This document shows, one piece after another, positions 42,607 to 52,540 of a stretch of DNA of 64,000 nt. Location of the stretch: assembly GCA_037127315.1 (NCBI GenBank), contig JBBBDQ010000750.1, positions 1,581,501 through 1,645,500 on the forward strand. The letters are read 5' to 3'. This stretch comes from Ascarosepion bandense. Lineage: Eukaryota > Mollusca > Cephalopoda > Sepiida > Sepiidae. The notes under the pieces are model-generated. The model searched no databases. It saw nothing but the letters and a program-made list of their open reading frames with translations, and was not told the origin of the DNA. The first letter of the stretch is position 1. Every line of letters starts with the position of its first letter. The translations under genes and the position numbers were made by a program.

Positions 42607-43136
42607 ATAAAGAAGATACTTGAACCAACATAAATGAGGTTCTACAGAAGGATGCTGAGAACACCATTGACTGAATGTTTGAGCATGTTTGTGCGAATAT
42701 GGAAGCAATAAAGATACTTATACTTAACCTCAGATACAGACCGTTCCAGGGCACATAATGAGGAAAGAAGTTTTATAAAATAGGTCACTCACAGGACATA
42801 ATAAAAGCAAGAGAAACAGAAGAAAGTAGCACATTACTTACATACATGCAGTGACAGGGATTAGGAGAGATAGAAAAGTGCAAACTATATTGAGAGTTAT
42901 CAAGGACAGGAAGTTGTGGAGAACCAGTCTCGCCAATGTTCTGAAGATACAAAGCACAGAAGGAGAAGAAGAAGAATGAGGTGCTTGTGTAAATACTTGA
43001 CAGAAGAGGGGGTTAGAAAAGATGGCGAAAAGATAAAATTTATTAAGGGCAACAAAAGACATGAAAGTGTGGAGAGCCAAGATCGTGCACGTCCTGAATG
43101 GAACACAGTCCAAAGAAGAAAAAAAAGAAGATATCT
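42607..43136 (+). pseudogene. Two RTE-A LINE 3' ends in tandem
   Basis: The first piece (42610-42985) gives GSTEGC-type remnants, MRFYRRMLRTPLTE-like text, then DRKLWRTSLANVLKIQS and a GAA-rich tail. The second (42985-43136) restarts at CLCKYLTEEGV, continues ATKDMKVWRAKIVHVLNG and ends in another A/GAA-rich tail. Both are the extreme 3' coding end of RTE-A. Each lacks everything upstream. Possibly one copy with an internal duplication. Confidence 0.65.
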
Positions 43137-43316
43137 CTAGTTTGTCGTCGTAAAGTGGTTTATGTATGTAAGCGTGAATACAATTGAAAAACGGTATGAG
43201 ACGAACTTAAATTCTTCATGCCACATCTTTGTGTCGCCTGGGTGAACAAGACACGCCCCCCATTTGACAGTATGGGGTGCTGCAAGATAGACTGGTTGAT
43301 GGTCTTCAAGTTCACA

Positions 43317-43946
43317 AGAAGAAGAAGAAGAAGAAGAAGAAGAATGTGAAGAAGAAGAATATGGAGAAGAATATGAAGTAGAAAAACTAGAAGAACTAAA
43401 AGAAGAAGAAAAGAAGAAGAAGAAGAAGAAGAAGAAGAAGAAGAAGAAGAAGAAGAAGAAGAAGAAGAAGAAAAAGATTATATAGAAGAAAAACTCAAGG
43501 AAAAGAACGTGAAGACGAAAAAGAATACGAAGAAAAAGAAAAAGAAGAAAAGAATAATACGAAGAATGCAAAAAAGAAGACGATGACGACGAAGAAGAAG
43601 AAGAAAAGAATACGAAAAAGAAAAAGAATACGATGACAACGGAGAAGAAGAAGAAGAAGAAGAAGAAGAAGAAGAAGAAGAAGATTACGAAGAGGACAAA
43701 GAAGAGAAGAAGAAGTATACGAATATAACGACGACGACGACGACGACGAAGAAGAAGAAGAAGAAGAAGAAGAAACGGCTGCAAAGGAGAATGAGGAGGA
43801 AGAAGAAAACAACAAAGAAGAAGAATAAAAATTGCAGAGGTGGAGAAAAGACTGAAAAAGAAGAAGAATACGAAAAAGAAAAAGAATACGAAGACGTCGA
43901 CGGAGAAGAATTCGAAGAAGAAGAAGAAGAAGAAGAAGAAGAAATT
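43317..43946. repeat. Large GAA (AAG) array, about 630 bp
   Basis: Long GAA runs mixed with GAC, GAT and AAT variants. Its long open frames in several phases (poly-Ser, poly-Phe, poly-Lys/Glu) are artefacts of the repeat and not genes. Confidence 0.95.
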
Positions 43947-44289
43947 ATATTAATTGTTTGATTGCCAATAATGATTTGTGTCGGTTTTATGAACGTTACA
44001 GCGTTATTACGAAGTTGGAAAACATCTTTTTTACTAACACGCACTCTCAAATTTTGCGTTGTTATGCATAATAAATTAATTAGAGCGCCAAACGTTTCTT
44101 GTCAAGTGTAAGTAATGTAATAATTCGAAAGAGAAGAATAGTTGAAAAGAGGCGGTCAATCATAAGGTGTCAGGTTTAAACAGTAAATGAGTTCATTAAA
44201 CTATCGATCAACACCTGCTTACAATCGCACGTTAGTTTATTTTTTACGGAAGCTCGCTTTCTGATTTCGGGACTATATTATTCATACTC
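43947..44289. other. No recognised feature
   Basis: AT-rich sequence between the GAA array and the next RTE-A copy. Confidence 0.4.
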
Positions 44290-45032
44290 TTCTTCTTCTT
44301 CTATGTACTGTGTCCCTTCAGAACGTAGTCAATAATGGCCCTCCATATCTTCTTATCTCTTGTCCCTTTTAATAATCCTTCTCCTGTTATCCAATTCAAT
44401 CCCCGCTCCACCATCCATTTGCTCAAGTTCATCAAGTATATCATGCGTTGCTTTACCTTGCATCCACTCTTCTGTCACATGAGCATCAGGTTCTCCAAGC
44501 CCTCCTTCCTTATGACATGTATCGAAAACTTCAGCTGTCTTTTCCTGAAGTAAAGTATCAGTTTCCTCTTTGAGTCCATTCCCTCCCAAAACCTTGTTCC
44601 GTCCGTGGTATTCTCAGCATCCTTCTGTGGAACTATATTTCGGTTGCTTCAAGTATTTTCCTCATTTTTGTTGAGAATGTCCAGCATTCACTGCCATATT
44701 AAAGGCCAGACAACACACTTTTTTTTCTTTTTTTTTGTTTCCAGTGAAACTTTTCCTATCTCTGAATAGTCTAATCAGCTTCTGGAATACGTCCTTGGCC
44801 ATGACAATACACCTTCGGATCTCCGTATCGCACTCTGTTAGAACACTTCGCATGTATTTAAATTTCTGTTTGATTTTAATATCCGCAACTTGTAACTAGC
44901 ATTTTGGGCACGTTTTTTTCCTAATTACCACGCATTCAGTTTTCTTCTAGTTGATAGGTATCCTTTCTTTCTGCTTTGTTTTACTACTTTCTATCGAAGG
45001 TCTTATAGTTTCTTTTCAGAATCTGCTATCAG

Positions 45033-45575
45033 TACTGTTGCAGTCACTCTCTCACTGGCGTGATGTGGCTTCCCTGTGCCTCTACTATAAATACTTTCAC
45101 GGCTTCTGCTCCGATGAACTTAGATCACTGGTGCCCCCTAGGTATGAATTTGCACTAGATACTAGATTAATAACTCGGTCCCACCCTTTTACAGTGAAAT
45201 AGATAAGATGTAACTGCAATTTCTACTCCAACAGCTTCTTTTCTCGCACTTCCCGCCTGTGAAATTCCCTTCCATACAGTTGCTTCCCCGACAGCTACAA
45301 TCTCCAGGAGTTTAAATGTAAGGTCAATAGAAACCTCCTAACACACTAACTCGCACCCATTCTCTCAAACACTCTTCCCATCTACCCAACCCTCATCCTC
45401 GGTATCCTTACCCGTCTATCACCATCCTTCTGACATTTCCTATATCTAACCACTCATTCTCATCATTTTTCCCTATGTAACCCCTAATCACTCTTTCTCA
45501 TCACTTTCCCTCATGTAACCCCCTGCGCAATAGTGCCAGCGGAATGCCTTGCTTGGGGTGAAATGAGTAAAAAAA
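45033..45575 (+). pseudogene. LINE-B C-terminal coding region and 3' end, inserted in RTE-A
   Basis: Starts LQSLSHWRDVASLCLYYKYF, continues FHGFCSDELRSLVPP, then after a frame break YSNSFFSRTSRL-like text and the full untranslated end with GCCTTGCTTGGGGTGAAATG. The flanking RTE-A text on both sides fits together, so this insertion is younger than the RTE-A copy. Confidence 0.8.
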
Positions 45576-45589
45576 ATCTTCTGCGTATC

Positions 45590-45799
45590 TTCGTATCATG
45601 AGCAACAACGGACAACGCGGCTGCAGAGGAGGCGGCGGCGGCGAAGCGTTACAGCCAGCGAACAACGGAAGACGGACGACACGACGCGGCTAGTCGTCCG
45701 ACAACCGGCTTCTACCGCGTGAGACGGACAGAACGCGGTGGACGATTATCATCGGCGGACCAACGCACGAGCAACTACGGCAGATTGCAGCCGCCAATG
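45590..45799. other. CpG-dense GC-rich segment of unknown origin
   Basis: About 210 bp with many CGG, ACG and GCG triplets, in contrast to the AT-rich surroundings. A short plus-strand frame from 45599 reads MSNNGQRGCRGGGGGEALQP. It sits inside an RTE-A copy where the family consensus has about 25 bp. It could be part of another element's 5' end. Confidence 0.5.
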
Positions 45800-45860
45800 A
45801 CGAATAATGGCAGGACTTCTAGAGCTCTCAGAACTATCTCGCTGTATAAGGCTGAATAGA

Positions 45861-46228
45861 TCTAGTCCGGATTTTAAATACCAGATTTTAAGTGTGATTT
45901 AACTGTATTTCTTCCGCCATCCACTCATTAAGTTTTTAGGCAGGCTCGCTTTCTAATTTTGGGACTACATTATTCACACTCTGTCCGTATTATAATAAAT
46001 GAATAAGTGGGTACATTTAATGATTAGCTAACAATGTAAGATGTTAACCATGAAGTTGTCAAATATTAATTTCATTCAAACTTTGAATAAAACAGTCGTT
46101 ATTATTAAAATTTTATTTTAACTTGCCAAAAAAAGTATAATTACCTGGATTTTATAAAGTTTGTTTGTTTGGCGGTATAACAATCCCTTATGGGCCATTT
46201 AATAGCAAAATTAATTTTTTTGTGTATT
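45861..46228. other. AT-rich sequence, possible Rep-C edge
   Basis: No gene. GGGCCATTTAATAGCAAAA near 46193 resembles the start of Rep-C interrupted by the following SINE. Confidence 0.35.
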
Positions 46229-46485
46229 AGTCAGTTAAGTGCCATACGTGATACACGCTTTAGGCGATCATGTCTCGAAAGAAACATGACTGACTGGGCA
46301 GAAGATTATCCCGCAGTAGGTTGCCATTGCTTTCTGCGGTAGACTGGTTGCCGACCAAGGCTATAGAACCCAATCTGTCCTGCTATTTAACCCATAACTG
46401 GAAGGAAGAGACGGATTAATACCTTTCCCAAGGGTATTTGCGCGGAAGTGAATAGAATGGATTCAACTGGAATTCGAACTCGGCT
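46229..46485 (-). mobile_element. SINE-3 (minus), head-truncated
   Basis: Runs from the family terminus to the B box (GAATTCGAACTCGGCT) and lacks the A-box half of the head. Confidence 0.85.
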
Positions 46486-46499
46486 GATAAATTCATTTT

Positions 46500-47255
46500 A
46501 AAAAAATGATTGGGTTATTTAATGCCAAAAAAGATGGGGTTTTAAGGTATTTTTTGTTAATGTTCGGTTATAGTGAGAAGGTTGATTTAATCAGAATTTA
46601 CTGAAAATATTTTGTTTTTATTCTTTTTTTTTTTGTTTTCTAGCTTTGTATTCCAAAATTTCTTGCAGAGAATAATTTTTTTTCCTTCAAGAATGTGTTA
46701 TAGTAATAATTTTTTCTTAAAAAATGTACTGTTGGTAATATTTTTCCTTCAAAAATGTATATTTTCCAATAAAAGTCTATTTTTATGTATATATTTCTAT
46801 AAAAGTGTATTTTTATACTTTCATAGTGCTTTGAATCTGGGGTCAACTATTTGCCCATAGCTGTGACTCTAACAAGTGCTACCACTCCGGGTCAAGGTGA
46901 ACCTGGGAACAACAGCAAATAAGGGGTAATTCTATGTTCCTCATAACCTCCCAATCAGAGGCCTTGCTGCCGGATGCAGTTTACCGTCATGCCCAGGACC
47001 ATTAGAAAATGTATTTGGTTTCTTACTAAAATATATTGCTGGTTATCTGTTTAGCATAAAAATGTATTGGTAGTATTTTTATTGTGAAAGTATATTTTTG
47101 TACAAACATTAACATTTAGGGGTTAACTGTTCATCCATAGCTGGGAACTAGGTCAAGCTGAACCTGGGAACAAGAGCAATTAACACGCTCCTCAAAACCT
47201 CCCGATCAAAGGTTTTGATGCCGGATGTAATTTATGCCCAGGACGACTATATGAC
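46500..47255 (+). repeat. Rep-C, long copy with internal duplication
   Basis: Begins GGGTTATTTAATGCC, carries several AATGTATTGCTGGTAAT-type units, then GCCCATAGCTG, GTCAAGGTGAACCTGG, CTCCCAATCAGAGG and GCCCAGGAC. The last block is present twice (46850-46990 and 47140-47255). Uncharacterised interspersed repeat; also at 51289, 31695 and 7690. Confidence 0.6.
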
Positions 47256-47261
47256 ATTAAG

Positions 47262-47470
47262 CATGGCACTAGATTGTCAGCTCAGTCTAATCATTTTATT
47301 TTTGAAATTGCTAATTGTAACCGTAAGTTCTATTCTAATAGTTTCTTCTCTCGTACTTCTTGTCTATGGAACTCTCGTCTTGCTTCTCGTTTACTCGTCA
47401 ACAACGATTTTAAAGTCAATCGTCAATCGTCATCTTCTGTCTGTTTGAATCCTGTTTTTTTTATTGTTCT
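47262..47470 (+). mobile_element. LINE-B fragment
   Basis: Reads EIANCNRKFYSNSFFSRTS and CLWNSRLASRLLV, the family tail in a diverged subfamily, and ends CTGTCTGTTTGAATCCTG as at 4360. Confidence 0.65.
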
Positions 47471-47537
47471 TTACTTTTTTTCCTTAGTTTCCCTAACTCT
47501 CAGAACCCCCCTTGCATATTATTGACTTTATTTTATG

Positions 47538-47945
47538 TGTAATATAACAATCTGGCCCCACCCGAGGAAGGCTGATGCAAGCGAGGGTGTTTCCGGTCGT
47601 TGAAAGGAACGGATGTCGTTTGACCTTATTTCCGGCAGCAGCGGAAATAACTACATAGGCAAACAGAACAGGTGTCTCTGAGAATTACGTGGGCGTGCGT
47701 GGGCGAGGCAAAACCGGAAGAAAAAGTCCCGGTTCTGGAAGATTATAAAAAGACCTCGGCACACGGATTCGCCAGTAGAGGAGCAACAGAGATCGGCCGG
47801 TGAAGAGAAACACAACAGATAAGACTACACTCCCGTCAACCCATTAGAAGCGCGCTCTCTCAATTCTCTGTTCCCTATTCTACACGGTTCATCGTCATTA
47901 ATAAAAATATAACTTTATATTTTTATATATATGCGTGTTTGTTGT
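47538..47945 (+). mobile_element. Solo LTR candidate
   Basis: A 400-bp segment with LTR-like organisation: TATA box (GATTATAAAAAGACC, 47741-47755), G/C-rich upstream part (GGTGTTTCCGG, GTGGGCGAGGC) and a polyadenylation signal AATAAA at 47900-47905, about 155 bp downstream of the TATA box. Upstream GC-rich blocks could bind activators. No internal gag/pol and no second LTR are present, and the exact ends and target duplication are not clear. Confidence 0.5.
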
Positions 47946-47981
47946 TTGTCGATATATAAAATATGGACAATTTTCGTTTGT

Positions 47982-48247
47982 TAACCAAGGCTACAGAACC
48001 CAATCTGTCCAGCTATTAAACCCATATCTGGTGAAAGAAGCGGAGGATTAATATCTTTCCCAATGGTATTACGCGCGAATACTATTAAGAAAATAATTAT
48101 ATGTCGCTTCTTTCTCCAGCTATGGGTTAAATAGCAGGACAGATTTGGTTAAATAGCCTTTGTTGGCAACCGGTCTATTGCAACTATTCTATCGCTTGGG
48201 TGACCATGTCTCTTTCACCCAAGCGTATATCACGTATAGGACTTAAC
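47982..48247. mobile_element. Head-to-head pair of SINE-3 fragments
   Basis: Left half (47982-48084) is SINE-3 body on the minus strand. Right half (48101-48247) is the overlapping body and 3' end on the plus strand. They share about 90 bp (TATGGGTTAAATAGCAGGAC region) as an inverted repeat around 48090. Confidence 0.75.
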
Positions 48248-48494
48248 TTTCCTCCTGCACGTGATTTCAGTGAACCAGAAATTACCAATGGCATGTAAGC
48301 GTGCTTCTATTTTTAAACGTCAAAATGTTGCGAATATGTTTTCTTGGATAACACCAGCTTCATTCCTGAAGGAACATTCACAGCTTATTGAATGCCACTA
48401 GTACCCAGGAAGTTACAGGCAGTGAAAGTGAGAGAAAAAGACTGAATCTAAGAAAGCTTGTTGAAATTATCAAAGATGAACGGGGTTCAAGAAA
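48248..48494. other. No recognised feature
   Basis: Mid-GC sequence with no convincing frame. Confidence 0.4.
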
Positions 48495-48800
48495 ACAAAA
48501 GATGACGATTGTTTAAATTTTGGAGGAGTGTAATAATCAGGGAAGCAAGTAAACAGATACGAATTTCACACGTGAAAAGTGCTAGAAAAGAAATTAATAA
48601 AGTAGAAATGGCTATTGCATCTACCTGTTTCAGCAGTAAAACTGTTGGACCTAGTTGCCAATATAGTAGAACGCTTAAATTCATGTAGACGGGACACCAT
48701 GGAAAAAGGCTCATCAGGGCAGTTGTCATGAAAACATTGTAGAGAAGAGAGAGGAAAAAACGCTAAGTTCGTGCGAAACTGACTGGTGCAGAAAGAAGAA
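48495..48800 (-). mobile_element. LINE-B C-terminal fragment (minus), diverged
   Basis: Minus-strand frame with SQFRTNLAFFPLSSLQCF, then FKRSTILATRSNSFTAETGR, matching the family positions RATRLATRSHPF. Lacks the 3' terminus. Confidence 0.6.
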
Positions 48801-49194
48801 TTAGCGACCAAGGTTCAAACTTTAGCCTTGTCTGTTACGTTCACTTTTTATTAATTTTATTGAGAAAGGCGTGAAACTAATTCTTCTACTCCCAAATATA
48901 CGTTCAATAGCACGGTAGACTGGGATCTCTAACCTTGGTTGACAAAATAAGATAAAATCGATTCAAAACCGTGGAGAATGTAACATGAAGCCACTTTGTT
49001 GCGAAGTCAGGAAAATTCGCCGATAATAAATAACACGCTATGAATACCACATTCGCCAATGTCCAACAAGATATGATATTAAATAAACAATTTCTAAACT
49101 GATATTTGATGTGATCTTATAATTAATGATTATTTACTGGGGAAGAGTTTAATTTCGAAAAAAAGATTCACAACTTTCCACGACATGAGAAATG
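48801..49194. other. No recognised feature
   Basis: AT-rich sequence between two LINE-B copies. Confidence 0.4.
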
Positions 49195-50018
49195 ATAAAC
49201 ACCCACTATAACATGGATCAAGGCTAGTCTCCTTGAAAGCAAAACACTGTGCCTCGTCGGCCTAAACCTCACAGCAGACCTCAAGTGGAATGACTGCATA
49301 GAATCCATAGCTAAATCTGCTGCTAGGAAAGATTGGTTCACTGTGCAGGGCCAGGATGTTTTTTCCCGTCTGAATCCAGCCTTCACATATATAAATCCAC
49401 CATCCGCCCGTGTATTGAATGTTGCTGTCACATCTAGTCGGGTGCTCTTGCTATTCACCTTGCGGTCCTTGACAAAAATCCAACGGAGAATCTGCAATGT
49501 GATCGATCCCGACTTGGTAGCTCAGCTGCAGTCACTTTCTCACCAGCCTAATGCGGCTTCCTTCTGTCTCTTCTACAAATACTTTCACGGCTTCTGTTCC
49601 GACAAGCCTAGCTCCTTGGTGACCCCTCTGCATGAATTTACTCGAGCTACTAGACTAGCAACTAGGTCCACCCTTTTACACTGAAATCAATATAATGTAA
49701 CCGCAACTTCTACTCTATCAGATTTTTTTTCGCACTTACCTCCTGTATACTTACTTCCTTGACAGTTACAATCTCCAAGAATTTAAATGTAAGGTCAATT
49801 GCCATCTTTTATCTCTCTGACTCGCATCCTTTCCCTCATGTTCTTTTTCCTATCCACTCTACTCTTATCAGCTTTCTTCACACCAGTGTTCTCACCCTTC
49901 TCTTACCCATTCTCTGACACCCTCTATAACTTGTTCCTCTTTCTCATCACTCTCTTCTTATGTAACCCTATGCGCACCAGGGGCAGTAAAACTGCCTTGC
50001 GTAGGATGAAATGATTAT
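49195..50018 (+). pseudogene. LINE-B, longest C-terminal copy
   Basis: Extends furthest upstream of all copies. Frames around 49240-49500 give LVGLNLTADLKWNDCIESIA (before the tail domain), then KIQRRICNVIDPDLVAQLQ, LFYKYFHGFCSDKPSSL and HEFTRATRLATRST. The untranslated end closes with GCCTTGCGTAGGATGAAATG. Several frameshifts (near 49360, 49435, 49680). The reverse transcriptase palm is not included. Confidence 0.8.
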
Positions 50019-50795
50019 AAAAACACGAAACAAAGAATACCCTCCAAAGAAACAACAATCCTACGAATAACAGCAGCCACCAATTCATGCACAAACATGA
50101 CCAAGAACTGCATGCATAAAATAACCATGCAGTTGTGGGAAATGACTGAAATGTGCAATCCGAAGTTTTCATGCCGAGAAACATTAAAATCTGGTGCGGC
50201 TAAACATACATGGAAACACTGGTCGTTAGTCAGAAGTAAACGGGCATTTGTTTTGGTATAACTTAGACGTAGGAGGGTGTTTTTATCTTACGGGAATTCA
50301 TGAAATGGGCAGCTTGGAAATAGACAGACAAAAGAGCACAAGAGACACCAGAAACAAATTTGAAGTATATGAGAGGGGTGGAACATGCTTCCCTAGAATG
50401 AGATTTAACAGCCTAAACACCTGAGGAATGCTGTTAGTCCTGCGTCCAAGATGTTTTGCAGATATCAATAATAAAGTCAAGAAACTCAGTGTTGACAAAA
50501 TAAACATTCAATGAATTTTCCGGAAGATTTTCTATTTGCGTTTTTGGCTGTACAGAGCATGTTTGTAAAACACAAGGACAAGAAAGTGGGAATTGTGATA
50601 TGGTTGGATTGAACAATCTTCGAAACTCAGCATGTGTGATCGTAGCGTTTATGTGCAGGTGATCGCCTGACCAACTTTCTCTATATATCTCGGGTGCTTA
50701 CAAAAATCTATGACAATTTTAATGATCTTTTAGTTCAATCAGTCTCATCGTCAGACAATTTTACCCGATGTTTTTCGATTCTTCTTTTGGCTCGT
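50019..50795. other. No recognised feature
   Basis: Balanced to AT-rich sequence; short frames only, none recognised. Confidence 0.4.
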
Positions 50796-51083
50796 TGTGG
50801 TGCATTGGCTGGTTGTGGTGCATCGGCTCGGAACGAGAAATCGGGTAGCCGAGTTCGAATTCCAGTCGAATTCATTGCATTCACTTACGCGCAAATACCC
50901 TTGGTATGAGTTAAATAACAGGACAGATTAGGGTTCTATAGCCTTGGTCGGCAACCAGTCTACCGCAGAAAGCAATGGCAACCTACTGCGGGATAATCTT
51001 CTGCCCAATAAGTCATGTTTCTTTCGAGACATGATCGCCCAAGCGTGTATCACGTATGGCAATTAACTGACTGACTGACTGAT
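50796..51083 (+). mobile_element. SINE-3 with partly duplicated head
   Basis: GTTGTGGTGCATTGGCTGGTTGTGG (in two halves) shows the first 20 bp of the head twice. B box, body and terminus follow, with a small deletion after AATACCCTTGG, and the end has three GACT units. Confidence 0.85.
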
Positions 51084-51169
51084 ATCAGGTAGGATGACAG
51101 GAAAATTTTGTTGGCAATTAAAACGTGTGCTCTTAATTTTACAACGTTTATTTTTTATATTTTTTTTAT

Positions 51170-52090
51170 ACTCAATTCACCCCAATTAAGGCAGGACTAC
51201 CACTGGTGCGTAAAGGGTTACACTGATAAAAAAAAGTCTACAGGGAGATGTCGAAAAAAGGGTTTGAGTTTGAGTTTGGGTTTTGTTTAATGACATATCA
51301 ACCTCTGTGGGTTATTTATTGTCAAAAAGGTGTAAATTTATTTTATTTTAATGTTCAAAGATAATGAGAAGTTTGATTTAGGCAAATTTTAATGAAAAAA
51401 GTTTTATTTTTATTTTAGAAAACTCAATATGTCTTCAGGTTTTGTATTTTTGAAAAGCAGTTTGTAAATCGGGTTTCATTGACATTTTTTCTATGACTAG
51501 AATATTTATTCTTGATAAGAAATAGGTTTGTAGATCAGTTTTCTTTGACGTATTTTTGTCAAGTGGTTTTTGTTGAGAGTCAAATGTATCGCTGGTAATA
51601 TTTTTTCCTTCAAAAATATATTATTGGTAATATTTTATTTTCCTTCAAAAATGTATTGCTGGAATTTTTGCTATAAAAGTTTATTTTTATACTTTCAATT
51701 TTTGGATAAACTACTTGCCCATAGCTGGGGCCCTAAACGGTACTACGGATGCAGCTTATTGTCATACCCTTGACCATCGAAAAAAGAATAAGAGATCGAT
51801 GGGAATCAGAGAAATAGAAGATGGCAATTGAAGTTGCATCTAAACCTTTGGAGGTTATAGCTATCAAGGAAGCAAGTAAACGAAAGGGAATTACACAAGT
51901 GTGAAATGCAAGAAAAGCAACTGTTAGAGTAGAAGAGAGGGTTAAATTTAACTATTTCGACAGTAAGAAGGTGAGACCTTCTTACTGTCGAAATGCCAAT
52001 CTAGTAGCACTTGTAAATACTTGTGATCAGGGAACCAGGGAAAAAAGCTCGTCAGAGAAGTTTCCATGAAAATACTTGTCTAAAAAGTAG
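51170..52090 (-). mobile_element. LINE-B (minus), split by Rep-C
   Basis: The 3' terminus lies at 51170-51240 (CAATTCACCCCAATTAAGGC) and the coding tail at 51815-52090 (minus). Between them sits a Rep-C copy. A perfect 18-bp hairpin at 51954-51994 interrupts the coding tail. Confidence 0.6.
51289..51790 (+). repeat. Rep-C, shorter copy
   Basis: Starts GACATATCAACCTCTGTGGG, has the AATGTATTGCTGG units and ends near GCCCATAGCTGGGGCCC...CTTGACCATCG. Confidence 0.6.
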
Positions 52091-52129
52091 GGTTTCCAAT
52101 AAGGCAGCTTCTTCTCTGTTAGTGTCTCG

Positions 52130-52445
52130 CACATTGAAATTTATGATGCGGCCTACGTAGGTTATGGTAATTTGCAATACCGTTGATATAGGATATGATT
52201 TGGACATTTGTGATTCCGTCAACATGGGATATGTTAAGGCATTTCTGATGCGGCTGACATAGGATATGCATTGGACTTTTCTGATAGGGCCTAAATAGGA
52301 TATGCTTTGGCTAATTGTGGGGCAGTTAACATGAGGTATGCCTTGGATATTTGTGATGCAGCCTACATAGGATATGTCTGACACATTCGTGATTCTGTTC
52401 TGTACAGGATATGCTTTGGATATTTGTGAACCCATATTAATTAAT
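52130..52445. repeat. Minisatellite of about 42-bp units
   Basis: Seven to eight diverged copies of a unit containing ATAGGATATGCTTTGGA and TTTGTGATGCGGC. On the minus strand one frame stays open for 138 codons (52468-52055), with a 14-residue period (for example SYVGCITNIQGIP). Confidence 0.7.
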
Positions 52446-52540
52446 GTGTAACAAGGATTTTTAATCAATAATCAAACAATAATCAAATTCACGCTATATC
52501 AATAAATATTAAACGCATTTCACCTTTGTTGTCAGCGTAT

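Larger units (their letters stand above)
44290..45860 (-). pseudogene. RTE-A LINE (minus), split by LINE-B and a GC-rich insert
   Basis: The 3' tail begins at the TTC repeats at 44290. The minus strand reads CHKEGGLGEPDAHVTEEWM and neighbouring post-RT segments, in changing frames, up to about 45030 (CTGATAGCAGATTC in reverse). The family then resumes at about 45578 (CTGCGTATCTT) and again at 45800-45860 (TGACGAATAATGGC, CTGTATAAGGCTGAATAGAT), in the right order compared with 261-1333. The two gaps hold LINE-B (45033-45575) and a GC-rich segment (45590-45799). Confidence 0.7.

Noticed and set aside
42838..43140. Leu/Ser-rich minus-strand frames
   Set aside because: Antisense shadows of the two RTE-A 3' ends on the plus strand.
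43137..44050. Long overlapping open frames on the minus strand rich in Ser or Phe
   Set aside because: They follow entirely from the GAA/TTC array, are open in several phases at once and have no domain.
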